Positions 50,112 through 58,319 of a stretch of 64,000 nt of DNA are shown here, piece after piece; within the stretch, counting starts at the first letter, position 1; each line of letters starts with the position of its first letter. Position numbers and translations under genes: made by a program. Source of the DNA: Spongiactinospora rosea (lineage in GTDB: Bacteria > Actinomycetota > Actinomycetes > Streptosporangiales > Streptosporangiaceae); NCBI RefSeq assembly GCF_003315795.1, contig NZ_QMEY01000010.1:1-64000 (forward strand). Reading direction: 5' to 3'. Under the pieces are notes generated by a model that saw only the letters and a program-made list of their open reading frames with translations, was not told the DNA's origin and did not search any database.

Positions 50112-51736
50112 CCACGTACGCGGCGGCGAAGCCCGCGGAGTCCACGGCCACCCTGCTGGCCGTCACGGACCTGCGGGTGGGCTTCGGCGGCGAGGATGGC
50201 GAGGAGGTCGTGCGCGGGGTGTCGCTGTCGGTGGCCCCGGGGGAGTGCGTGGCGATCGTGGGGGAGTCCGGGTCGGGCAAGAGCGTCACCGCGCGCACGC
50301 TGCTCGGGCTGACCGGGCCGGGTTCGGTCGTGCGCGCGAAGGAGTTCCAGGTCAACGGGCGGGACGCGCTCGGCTTCGGCCCGGCGCAGTGGCGGCGGCT
50401 GCGCGGCGGGTTCGCCGGGCTGGTCCTCCAGGACGCGCTGGTGTCGCTCGACCCGCTGCGTACCGTGGGGGCCGAGATCGGCGAGGTACTGGCCGTGCAC
50501 GACGTCGTGCCGCGCGACCGGCGCGCGGCCCGGGTGCTGGAGCTCCTGGAGGCGGTGGGCGTGCCCGAACCGGCGCTGCGCGCGAAACAGCGCCCCCACG
50601 AGCTGTCCGGCGGGCTGCGGCAGCGGGCGCTGATCGCCTCCGCCATCGCCGCCGACCCCGCGCTGATCATCGCCGACGAGCCCACCACCGCGCTCGACGT
50701 CACCGTGCAGGCCCAGATCCTCGCGCTGCTGGCCGCGCGCAAGGCCGAAGGCACGGCGCTGCTGCTGGTCAGCCATGACCTGGCGGTCGTCGCCTCGATC
50801 GCGGACCGCATCCTGGTCATGCGGGAGGGCCGGTTCGTGGAGGAGGGACCGGCCGCGCAGGTGCTGACCGCGCCCGCGCACGAGTACACCAGGGCGCTGC
50901 TGGCGGCGGTGCCGTCCGCCGCGTCCCGGGGCACCCGGCTGACCACCGGCGAGCCGCGCCCGCGCGCCACGCCGCTCCCGCAGGCGCGGGTCCTGGCCGG
51001 TACCGGGCTGGTCCGTTCCTACGGCCGCCGCCGGGTCGTGGACGACATCGGCTTCACCCTGCACGCGGGCGAGACGCTGGGCGTCGTCGGTGAGTCCGGG
51101 TCAGGCAAGACCACCCTGGCCCGGCTCGCGCTGGGCCTGCTCGAACCCGACGCGGGCGAGGTCACCCTGCACCGGCGGCAGTGGAGCCGGGTGCCCGAGC
51201 GGGTCCGCCGCCCGCTGCGGCCCAAGATCCAGCTCATCTCCCAGAACCCGCTCGACTCCTTCGACCCCCGGCACGACGTCGGCCGGCTGATCGCCGAGCC
51301 GCTGCGGCTGCCCGCCGCCGAGCGCCGGGCCCGGGTGCTGGACCTGCTGGCCCGCGTCGGCCTGCCGCCGGAGACGGCCCGCCGCCGCCCGCGCGAGCTG
51401 TCCGGCGGGCAGCGCCAGCGGGTCGCCATCGCCCGCGCCCTCGGCCCCCGCCCCGACGTGCTCGTCTGCGACGAGCCGGTCTCCGCGCTGGACGTCTCCA
51501 TCCAGGCCCAGGTGCTCGACCTGCTCGGCGACATCCAGGCCGAGTACGGCACCGCCCTGGTGTTCATCTCGCACGACCTGGGCGTGGTCCACCACATCGC
51601 CGACCGGGTGCTGGTCATGAAGGACGGCCGGGTGGTGGAGGAGGGCGACGTCGGGGAGGTGTTCGCCCGGCCCCGGCACCCCTACACGCGCACCCTGGTC
51701 GCCTCGGTGCCGCGCCCGCCCGACGACTGGCTGTAG
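50108..51736 (+). CDS. fused double-ATPase of a peptide-type ABC transporter (DppD-DppF)
   Basis: A 542-residue protein with two complete nucleotide-binding domains. The first has Walker A GESGSGKSVT, signature LSGGLRQRA and Walker B LIIADEPTTALD. The second has GESGSGKTTL, LSGGQRQRV and VLVCDEPVSALD. Each is followed by the oligopeptide-transporter C-terminal region (PAHEYTRALLAAVP; PRHPYTRTLVASVP). The fusion replaces two separate subunits. Last gene of the nine-gene operon. A second in-line copy of TGGCTGTAG occurs 26 bp after the stop, with no clear terminator. Confidence 0.9.
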   Translation: MTTYAAAKPAESTATLLAVTDLRVGFGGEDGEEVVRGVSLSVAPGECVAIVGESGSGKSVTARTLLGLTGPGSVVRAKEFQVNGRDALGFGPAQWRRLRGGFAGLVLQDALVSLDPLRTVGAEIGEVLAVHDVVPRDRRAARVLELLEAVGVPEPALRAKQRPHELSGGLRQRALIASAIAADPALIIADEPTTALDVTVQAQILALLAARKAEGTALLLVSHDLAVVASIADRILVMREGRFVEEGPAAQVLTAPAHEYTRALLAAVPSAASRGTRLTTGEPRPRATPLPQARVLAGTGLVRSYGRRRVVDDIGFTLHAGETLGVVGESGSGKTTLARLALGLLEPDAGEVTLHRRQWSRVPERVRRPLRPKIQLISQNPLDSFDPRHDVGRLIAEPLRLPAAERRARVLDLLARVGLPPETARRRPRELSGGQRQRVAIARALGPRPDVLVCDEPVSALDVSIQAQVLDLLGDIQAEYGTALVFISHDLGVVHHIADRVLVMKDGRVVEEGDVGEVFARPRHPYTRTLVASVPRPPDDWL

Positions 51737-51851
51737 TGGCCTGGTACCCCTGGCTGTAGGTCCGGTCCGGGTGCTGGTGACAGCGACTTCGGAGGCCGCC
51801 GGTGATGTGCTGAACCGGCACGAATCAAGCGCCTCCGAGAGGAAAACCACG

Positions 51852-52784
51852 ATGGTCGTCGACCGTCAGGCAGACATCGACCGGCAGTCCGGCGGCGGGC
51901 TCACGGGCTTCATCCGCCGCCGCCCGCTGCTGTCCTTCTTCGTACTCGCCAACACGATGAGCTGGATCGCCTGGATCCCGTACATCCTCTCGGGGACCGG
52001 ACTCGGGGTCTGGGACTGGAGCTTCCCCGCGGTGCTCGGCACCACGCAGCTCCTCGGCATGCTCCCCGGGGCCTACCTCGGGCCGATCGTGTCGGCGTAC
52101 CTGGTGACCAGGATCGCGGACGGGCGGCCCGGCGTGCGCCGCTGGACCGCGCGGCTGTGGAAGTGGCGGGTGAGCTGGCGCTGGTACGTCGGAGTGCTGC
52201 TCGGGGTCCCGGCAACGCTGATCGTCACGGCCGTGGCGATCACCGACGGGCAGATCCAGTTCCCGCCCACCCAGGTGCTGGTGCTCTACCTGCCGCTGAT
52301 GCTGTTGCAGTTCGTCACGACCGGCGTCGCCGAGGAGCCCGGCTGGCGGGACTTCGCGCTGCCCCGCCTCCAGGCGAAGTACGGGCCGATCGGGGCCACG
52401 CTCATCCTCGGGCCGCTGTGGGGCATCTGGCACCTGCCGCTGTTCTTCAGCGAGTGGGGCGGCTGGCCGGACGTGGAGCCGATGACGGTGCTGAAGTTCG
52501 TCGCCTCCTGCGTGACCCTCAGCCTGGTGATGACCTGGGTGTTCAACCGGACCGGCGAGAGCCTGCCGCTGGCCGTCATCCTGCACATCGGCATCAACAC
52601 GTTCTTCTCGCTGGCCTACGAGCCGATGTTCCCCACGATCGGCTCGCACGCGGGCTCCATGGACGTGCAGCTGCTGGCCACCACCACCGTCGCGCTCATC
52701 CTGCTCATCGCCACCCGGGGACGGCTCGGGTACCGGCGTGAGGTCAGCCCGGCACCAGTGGAGCCGGGGCGACCGACAGGATGA
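51852..52784 (+). CDS. CPBP-family intramembrane metalloprotease
   Basis: A 310-residue membrane protein with about eight helices. The CAAX-protease/bacteriocin-processing motifs are all there: Glu161-Glu162 in EEPGWRDFALP, His194 in GIWHLPLFF, and His245/Asn249 in ILHIGINTFF. These form a zinc site inside the membrane. Roles range from protein processing to bacteriocin immunity. The ATG at 51852 is preceded by AGAGGA. Its 3' end overlaps the convergent MurG-like gene by 41 bp. Confidence 0.85.
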   Translation: MVVDRQADIDRQSGGGLTGFIRRRPLLSFFVLANTMSWIAWIPYILSGTGLGVWDWSFPAVLGTTQLLGMLPGAYLGPIVSAYLVTRIADGRPGVRRWTARLWKWRVSWRWYVGVLLGVPATLIVTAVAITDGQIQFPPTQVLVLYLPLMLLQFVTTGVAEEPGWRDFALPRLQAKYGPIGATLILGPLWGIWHLPLFFSEWGGWPDVEPMTVLKFVASCVTLSLVMTWVFNRTGESLPLAVILHIGINTFFSLAYEPMFPTIGSHAGSMDVQLLATTTVALILLIATRGRLGYRREVSPAPVEPGRPTG

Positions 52785-53916
52785 CATCGACCAGGCGGTC
52801 GGCGGCGTCCGGCTTGCCGTGCGCGCGGGCCTGGGCGGCCACCGCGGCCCGGCGGGCCGGGTCGGTCAGCAGCGGCTCCACCGCCTGGCGCAGGGTCTCC
52901 GGGCTGACCTCGCCGAGCAGGGCCATCGCGGCCCCCGCCTCGTAGAGGTGGCGGGCGTTGTGGGCCTGCTCGTTGCCCGCCGAGGTGGCCAGCGGGATGA
53001 AGACGGCGGGCTTGCCGAGCGCGGTCAGCTCGGCGAGCGTGCCCGCCCCCGAGCGGGAGATCACGACATCGGCCAGGGCGAGGACGTCGGGCAGCTCCGG
53101 GCCGATGAAACCGGTCAGGTGGTAGCGGCCGACCAGCTCGGGGTGCATGGGCGGGATCTGCTGGCGCAGCTCGTCGTACATGTCCCGGCCGCACTGGTGG
53201 ATCACGTTGGCCCGGACCAGCAGCCACGGCAGCAGGTCGCGCACCACGTGGTTGACCTGCCTGGCCCCGAGTGACCCGCCGGTGACATAGACGGTGGGCA
53301 GCCGCCGGTCGAAGCCGGGCAGCCGCAGGGCGTGGATCGCCCGGTCGGGGATGCCGGTGAGCAGCTCCGGGCGGATGGGGTTGCCGGTGACGACGGCGTT
53401 GCCCCGGGTGGCCTCGGGCAGCAGCGGGATCGTGGACTCGGAGGAGACCGCGATGCGGGTGGCCGAACCGGCGAGCTTGCGGTTGGCCAGCCCGAGCCGC
53501 ACGGTCTGCTCGTGCAGCACCAGTGGCCGGCCGCACATGCGGGCGGCCAGGCCCGCGGGGACGGCGACGTAGCCGCCGGTGGCCAGGACGACGTCCGGCC
53601 GGAACCCGGCCACGATCCGCCGGGCCTGCGCCACCCCGAGCGGCACTCGGGCCATGTCCCGCAGGTTGGCCGGGGACAGCATCTTCAGGACGTTGGCGGA
53701 GCGGCGGATCTTGCCCGTGGCGACCGTCGCGTAGGGGATGTTGTCGGCCGGCGCGACCCGCGACTCGATGCCGTTGCTCGTGCCGATCCACACGACCTCC
53801 AGCGCTCTGCTCTGCGCGGCGAGCCTGGCCCGGAGCGTGCGCACGGCGGTGAGGGCCGGGTAGGTGTGGCCGCCCGACCCGCCCCCGGTGACGATCAGGC
53901 GGAAGGATGTCGTCAT
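52744..53916 (-). CDS. murG: MurG-like UDP-GlcNAc transferase (extra copy)
   Basis: A 390-residue GT-B glycosyltransferase. The N-terminal glycine loop GGGSGGHTYPALTA and the middle LATGGYVAVPAGLAA are MurG hallmarks. The C-terminal UDP-GlcNAc site is represented by SRSGAGTLAELTALGKPAVFIPL, given here as SRSGAGTLAELTALGK then PAVFIPL. MurG makes lipid II from lipid I. It is outside the division/cell-wall cluster, beside ddl and murF copies, so it is a specialised paralogue. Compared with canonical MurG the first motif lacks the second GTGGH-type block. Confidence 0.83.
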   Translation of the reverse strand: MTTSFRLIVTGGGSGGHTYPALTAVRTLRARLAAQSRALEVVWIGTSNGIESRVAPADNIPYATVATGKIRRSANVLKMLSPANLRDMARVPLGVAQARRIVAGFRPDVVLATGGYVAVPAGLAARMCGRPLVLHEQTVRLGLANRKLAGSATRIAVSSESTIPLLPEATRGNAVVTGNPIRPELLTGIPDRAIHALRLPGFDRRLPTVYVTGGSLGARQVNHVVRDLLPWLLVRANVIHQCGRDMYDELRQQIPPMHPELVGRYHLTGFIGPELPDVLALADVVISRSGAGTLAELTALGKPAVFIPLATSAGNEQAHNARHLYEAGAAMALLGEVSPETLRQAVEPLLTDPARRAAVAAQARAHGKPDAADRLVDVILSVAPAPLVPG

Positions 53917-54320
53917 GGGACGAGCCTATCGGGACCGTGTCCCCTCGATCGGATAGTCCGGATCGCCTGAACCGTCGGCACCGCGCGGTTAATGGATAAA
54001 AAGTGGACTGCTGAGTGGTAGGTCGCGACCGGGGTCCCGGGCACGGTCCGTGGCCTCCGTCGTGGACTGCACGGATTACGCCCGAGGCCACGGAGTGCGT
54101 ACGGTGTCCTTTCGTGACAGTTCAGGATTCGTTTGGCGTGATCCCATGACCCCCCGTCGCACCCCCGACACGTACACAGCGGTCAAGAACTGGGCAGTGA
54201 ATGGCCTGGGATTTGATCAGCCGAAGGCTCGACACTCAGGTGTTGCGCGTACTGATGTCCACTATGTGTCCCCCGATGTCCCCTGTGTCCCCGTCCCCCT
54301 GCGAGGAAGGTCGATCGACC
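53917..54320. promoter_or_regulatory. 404-bp divergent region between murG and ddl copies
   Basis: No convincing gene. TTAATGGATAAAAAG near 53988-54003 is the AT-richest part and may be the murG promoter. AGTGGACTG at 54002-54010 and TGTCCACT at 54256-54263 match the motif found before the liv operon. TGTCCCC occurs three times at about 10-bp spacing (54267, 54277, 54286). GAGGAAGG at 54303 is the ddl ribosome binding site. Confidence 0.5.
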
Positions 54321-55280
54321 GTGACTGAACGCCTGCGCGTGGCCGTGCTGGCGGGAGGGCCGTCAGCCGAGCACGAGGTGTCGTTGCAGTCGGCGCAGGC
54401 CGTGCTCGACGCCCTGCCCAGAGAGCTGTACGACCCCTTCCCCATCGTGATCGACCGGCAGGGCCGGTGGCCGGTGGAGCTGCGTCCCGGCATGGCGGAC
54501 GTGGTCTTCCCCGTGTTGCACGGGCCCTATGGCGAGGACGGCTCGGTACAGGGGCATCTGGAGACCGTGGGCCTGCCGTACGTCGGCTGCGGCGTGCTGG
54601 CCTCGGCCGTGGCCATGGACAAGGTCGCGATGCGCCGCGCGTTCTTCGCGGAGGGCATCCCGGTGACCCCCGGCGTGTGGTTCACCGAGCATGACTGGCG
54701 TACCACGACGGACGCGGCCGGGCTGGTCAAGCCGCTTGAGTACCCGCTGTTCGTCAAACCGGCCAACATGGGCTCCTCCATCGGGATCACCCGGGTCACC
54801 TCCCCCGGCGATCTGGCCGAGGCGGTCGAACTGGCCCTCACCTATGACCGGGTCGTCATCGTGGAGCAGGGCGTCGCCGCCCGCGAGCTGAACTGCGGCG
54901 TGCTCGGCGGCTACGACGAGGCCGAGCTGTCGGTGGTGAGCGAGCTGCGCCCGCTCACCGAGGGCTGGAACGACTACGAGGCCAAGTACCACGCCACCAC
55001 CGACCCCGTGATCGTCCCGGCCGATCTGCCCGAGCGGGTCGCCGAGGACGTGCGCGAGCTGGCGCTGCGCGCCTTCCGCGCGGTCGGCGGCTACGGGCTG
55101 TCGCGGATCGACTTCCTCTACGAGGAGGACCGCGGCCGGATCAACGTGCTGGAGATCAACACGATGCCCGGGTTCACCCCGCGCTCGATCTACGGCAAGT
55201 TGTGGGCGGCCAGCGGGGTGCCCTACCCGGAGGTGCTGCACCGGCTGGTCGACCTGGCGCTCGCGAGGAGCCGTTCATGA
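54321..55280 (+). CDS. ddl: D-alanine-D-alanine ligase (extra copy)
   Basis: A 319-residue ATP-grasp ligase. It begins VAVLAGGPSAEHEVSLQS. The grasp loop is VKPANMGSSIGITRV, the omega loop is GWNDYEAKYHA with Tyr219, and the metal site is NVLEINTMPGFT. A Tyr in the omega loop (as in DdlB) marks D-Ala-D-Ala specificity, whereas VanA-type D-lactate ligases have a different loop; so simple glycopeptide resistance is not indicated. GTG start set by GAGGAAGG. It overlaps murF by 4 nt. Confidence 0.87.
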   Translation: MTERLRVAVLAGGPSAEHEVSLQSAQAVLDALPRELYDPFPIVIDRQGRWPVELRPGMADVVFPVLHGPYGEDGSVQGHLETVGLPYVGCGVLASAVAMDKVAMRRAFFAEGIPVTPGVWFTEHDWRTTTDAAGLVKPLEYPLFVKPANMGSSIGITRVTSPGDLAEAVELALTYDRVVIVEQGVAARELNCGVLGGYDEAELSVVSELRPLTEGWNDYEAKYHATTDPVIVPADLPERVAEDVRELALRAFRAVGGYGLSRIDFLYEEDRGRINVLEINTMPGFTPRSIYGKLWAASGVPYPEVLHRLVDLALARSRS

Positions 55281-56659
55281 TCCCGATGCCGCTGAACGAG
55301 ATCGCCTGGCTGCTGGACGCGGGCCTGCACGACGTGTCCGACTCCGAGGCGATGGTGACCGCGCCCTCCACGGTGGACTCCCGCGAGGTCGTGCCGGGCG
55401 GGCTGTTCGCCGCCACGGTCGGCGCCCGCGTGGACGGGCACGACTACGCCGCGGGCGCCATCCGGGACGGTGCCGTCGCGGTGCTGGCCTCCCGGCCGGT
55501 CGGCGTGCCCGCCCTGGTGGTCGGGAACGTCCAGGCGGCGCTCGGCGTACTGGCCAGGCACACCCTGGAGCGGATGGAGCCGACGGTGGTCGGCATCACC
55601 GGTTCGATGGGCAAGACCACCACCAAGGACCTGCTGGCCCAGATACTCGAACGGCACGCCCCCACCATCGCGACCGACCGGTCCTTCAACAACGAGCTGG
55701 GCCTGCCGCTCACCGTGCTGCGGGCCGACGCCACCACCCGGTACCTGGTGCTGGAGATGGGCGCGGGCGCGAAGGGCGACCTGCGGTACCTGACCAACAT
55801 CGCGCCGCCGTCCGTGGGCGTGGTGCTCAACGTCGCCAACTTCCACATGACCACCATGGGCGGCACCCTGGAGCACGTCGCCGAGGCCAAGAGCGAGCTG
55901 GTCCAGGCGCTGCCGCAGGACGGCCACGCGGTGATCAACATCGACGACCCGTACGTCGCCCGGATGATCGGCCGGACCAAGGCCCACGTCCTGACGTTCG
56001 GCAGGTCGGAGACGGCGCAGGTGCGGGCCGAGGACGTACGGCTGGGCGCGGGGGCCCGGCCCACGTTCGAGCTGGTCACCCCCACCGGCCGGGCCCGGAT
56101 CACGCTGGACGTCATCGGCGAGCACCAGGTGAGCAACGCGCTGGCCGCGGCCACCGCCGCGACCGCGCTGGGGCTGACGATCGAGGAGATCGCCGCCGGG
56201 CTGAACCAGGCGCAGCGACGCTCCGGCGGCCGGTTGGAGATCATCGAACGGCCGGACGGCGTCACCATCGTCAACGACGCCTACAACGCCGGCCCGGAGT
56301 CCATGCGGGCGGCGCTGCACGCGCTGAAGGCGCTCGCCGGGTCCCGCCGCACGGTCGCCGTGCTCGGCGCGATGGGCGGCATGCACCCGGAGGCCAGCCG
56401 GGAGCGGCACGTCCAGCTCGGCAGGCTGGTGGCCGACCTCGGCATCGACGTACTCATCGCGGTCGGACCCGGGGATCCGGTCGCGATGGCGGGCGAGACG
56501 GAGTTCGCGAACGCGGGCGTATCCGTCCACCTGGCCGAAGACGTCCCCGGATCGGTCAAATTGGCCAAAGAACTGCTCGAACCGGGCGACGTGGTGCTCG
56601 TCAAGGCCAGCAACGCCTTCGGGCTGAGCGTCACGGCGCGCGAACTGGCCGGTGCCTGA
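55277..56659 (+). CDS. murF: MurF-like UDP-MurNAc-tripeptide:D-Ala-D-Ala ligase (extra copy)
   Basis: A 460-residue Mur ligase. The ATP loop GITGSMGKTTTKD begins at residue 106. The central domain has NNELGLPLTVLRA and the carbamylated-Lys/metal region HVAEAKSELVQALP. The C-terminal domain begins QRRSGGRLEIIERPDGVTIV, with the NDAYNAGPESM motif. It would attach the dipeptide made by the preceding ddl product. Co-translated with ddl (ATGA overlap). A second murF should exist elsewhere in the genome. Confidence 0.87.
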   Translation: MIPMPLNEIAWLLDAGLHDVSDSEAMVTAPSTVDSREVVPGGLFAATVGARVDGHDYAAGAIRDGAVAVLASRPVGVPALVVGNVQAALGVLARHTLERMEPTVVGITGSMGKTTTKDLLAQILERHAPTIATDRSFNNELGLPLTVLRADATTRYLVLEMGAGAKGDLRYLTNIAPPSVGVVLNVANFHMTTMGGTLEHVAEAKSELVQALPQDGHAVINIDDPYVARMIGRTKAHVLTFGRSETAQVRAEDVRLGAGARPTFELVTPTGRARITLDVIGEHQVSNALAAATAATALGLTIEEIAAGLNQAQRRSGGRLEIIERPDGVTIVNDAYNAGPESMRAALHALKALAGSRRTVAVLGAMGGMHPEASRERHVQLGRLVADLGIDVLIAVGPGDPVAMAGETEFANAGVSVHLAEDVPGSVKLAKELLEPGDVVLVKASNAFGLSVTARELAGA

Positions 56660-56684
56660 CCGGCCCTACCATGATGGAGAAATC

Positions 56685-57698
56685 GTGTCGGGTGATCAGA
56701 TCGAAGCGGCAGTCTTCGACGCGATGCTGGAGGGGTGGGCGCGGCAACAGGGCGGCACCGGGCTCTTCCAGACGTCGACGATCGGCTTCCGGGAACAGGT
56801 GGTGCGCCGGTTCGCCCGGTTCACCGCGGCCTATCCCTGGCAGTGGTCGCCCGAGCACGTGGACAGGTGGATCACGCACCTGACCACCGAGCGGCGCAGG
56901 GCGCAGTCGACCGTGCGCGGCTACCAGGCCGCGCTCCGGCTCTTCTGCGACTACGTCACCTCCCCGCAGCACGGCTGGGTGGCGGAGTGCGAGGCCCACT
57001 TCGGCGCGGCCCCCGCGCAGGTCTGCCAGGACTGGAACACCGACGCGCACCTCGTCGGCTACCAGGGCGACCCCGGCCGCCGCCCGATGACCCGCAAGGA
57101 GATCCAGCTCCTCCTCGACCACGCGGACGAACAGGTCGAGCAGTCCCTGCGCCAGGGGCACAAGGGGGCGCTGGCCAGCTACCGGGACGCCACGGTCTTC
57201 AAGGTCATCTACGCGTGGGGGCTGCGCTGCTCGGAGGCGTCCGCGATGGACGTCGCCGACTTCCAGCCCCATCCGGACACCCCTGAGCTGGGCCGGTTCG
57301 GTTCACTGCGGGCGCGCACCGGCCGCCGGACCAAGAACGCCCCGCAGTGGCGGACGGTCGTCAGCCTGATGCCGTGGGCGGTGGAGGCGGTCCAGGACTA
57401 CCTGGCCAACGTCCGGCCCCGGTACCGCGGCGGCCACCTACCGGCCATGTGGCCGACCGAGCGCGGCGGCCGGCTGCGGACCAGGGAGATCGAGGACCGT
57501 TTCGCCGGTTACCGGGACGCCCTCGGCCTGGACCGCGCGCTGACGCTGTACTGCGTGCGCACCGCCTACATGGCCCACCTGCTTGAGGACGGCACGGACC
57601 CGGCGTTCGTGCGCGAGCAGGTCGGGCACCGCTCGCGGCGGCTGAGCGCCGTCGCGGTGCCCGCTTCCGGGCCGCTCTGCACGATGGGGGCGATGTGA
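56685..57698 (+). CDS. tyrosine-recombinase-like protein lacking the catalytic Tyr
   Basis: A 337-residue phage-integrase-fold protein. A SAM-like N-terminal DNA-binding domain (FREQVVRRFARFTAAYPWQW; STVRGYQAALRLFCDYV) precedes the catalytic domain. Present are the first Arg (AWGLRCSEASAMD), the Lys strand (RRTKNAPQWRTVVS), the second Arg (YCVRTAYMAHLLEDG) and the GHR box. After VGHRSRRLSA the usual ...VYTHVS...Tyr segment is missing, and a Pro/Ala-rich end reads straight into the next gene's start. Probably an internal deletion, so strand exchange is doubtful. GTG start after GGAGA. The next ATG overlaps its stop. Confidence 0.75.
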   Translation: MSGDQIEAAVFDAMLEGWARQQGGTGLFQTSTIGFREQVVRRFARFTAAYPWQWSPEHVDRWITHLTTERRRAQSTVRGYQAALRLFCDYVTSPQHGWVAECEAHFGAAPAQVCQDWNTDAHLVGYQGDPGRRPMTRKEIQLLLDHADEQVEQSLRQGHKGALASYRDATVFKVIYAWGLRCSEASAMDVADFQPHPDTPELGRFGSLRARTGRRTKNAPQWRTVVSLMPWAVEAVQDYLANVRPRYRGGHLPAMWPTERGGRLRTREIEDRFAGYRDALGLDRALTLYCVRTAYMAHLLEDGTDPAFVREQVGHRSRRLSAVAVPASGPLCTMGAM

Positions 57699-58024
57699 CG
57701 CCGAAGCTGGACTATCGCTGGCACCTGCGCGCGGTCATGGCAGGCCGGGGGATGTACGCCACCACCGACCTGCGCCCGTTGCTCGCCGAACGGGGCTTCC
57801 AACTGTCGCAGAGCCAGGTCTACCGGCTGGTCACCGAGCGGCCGGAGCGGCTGAACCTGCGGGTGCTGATGGCCCTCCTGGATATTCTGGACTGCGCCAT
57901 CGAGGATCTGATCGAGCCGGTCGTGGACGCGGGGCAGTCCGACGAGACCTCGGGGCGGCGGCCGGTCGCGGCGGAAAGCAGGTTCCGCTCCCGCCCGACC
58001 CGGGCCCGGGTGCACCAGGAGTAG
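57695..58024 (+). CDS. Cro/C1-type helix-turn-helix regulator
   Basis: A 109-residue DNA-binding protein. WHLRAVMAGRGMYATTDL and the helix-turn-helix GFQLSQSQVYRLVTERPER are followed by LRVLMALLDILDCAIEDLIE, the classic Xre-like end. The C-terminal 35 residues are Arg-rich and unstructured. In actinobacteria such genes often follow an integrase like the one here and form part of degenerate integrative elements. It overlaps the recombinase stop by 4 nt. Confidence 0.8.
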   Translation: MTPKLDYRWHLRAVMAGRGMYATTDLRPLLAERGFQLSQSQVYRLVTERPERLNLRVLMALLDILDCAIEDLIEPVVDAGQSDETSGRRPVAAESRFRSRPTRARVHQE

Positions 58025-58319
58025 CGGCCCCGGCGGCAGGCCGGTGGAAAATGTGCGCTAAATGGGCGGTCGCGCATATTGGCTGGACCGCATTCTGCCT
58101 GCTGATTCGGGCCACCCACATTTCGCGCTTTATGCGTTCTACAGCTAGCTGTACCCTCCGCCGGTAGTGGGGGGTATCGTCGCAACCTGTCATCGTTTCG
58201 TAGTTTCGTCACGCAACGGCGGAACTCGACGGTGGTTCCGCTCAGTAGTCGCACCGACGAGCTCATGGGGGGCTCGCCAGGGAACCGACCCCGGCAGGCG
58301 CTCAAGGAGGATTACAGGT

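Noticed and set aside
54050..54328. Possible small gene before ddl
   Set aside because: Poor codon bias, no ribosome binding site, and it overlaps the ddl start in another frame.
54321..55280. VanA-type D-Ala-D-Lac ligase
   Set aside because: The omega loop carries Tyr219 in NDYEAKY, as in D-Ala-D-Ala ligases, and no vanH or vanX is nearby.
56685..58024. Active integrated prophage or ICE boundary
   Set aside because: Only a defective recombinase and one regulator are present, with no tRNA gene, att repeats, replication or transfer genes nearby.
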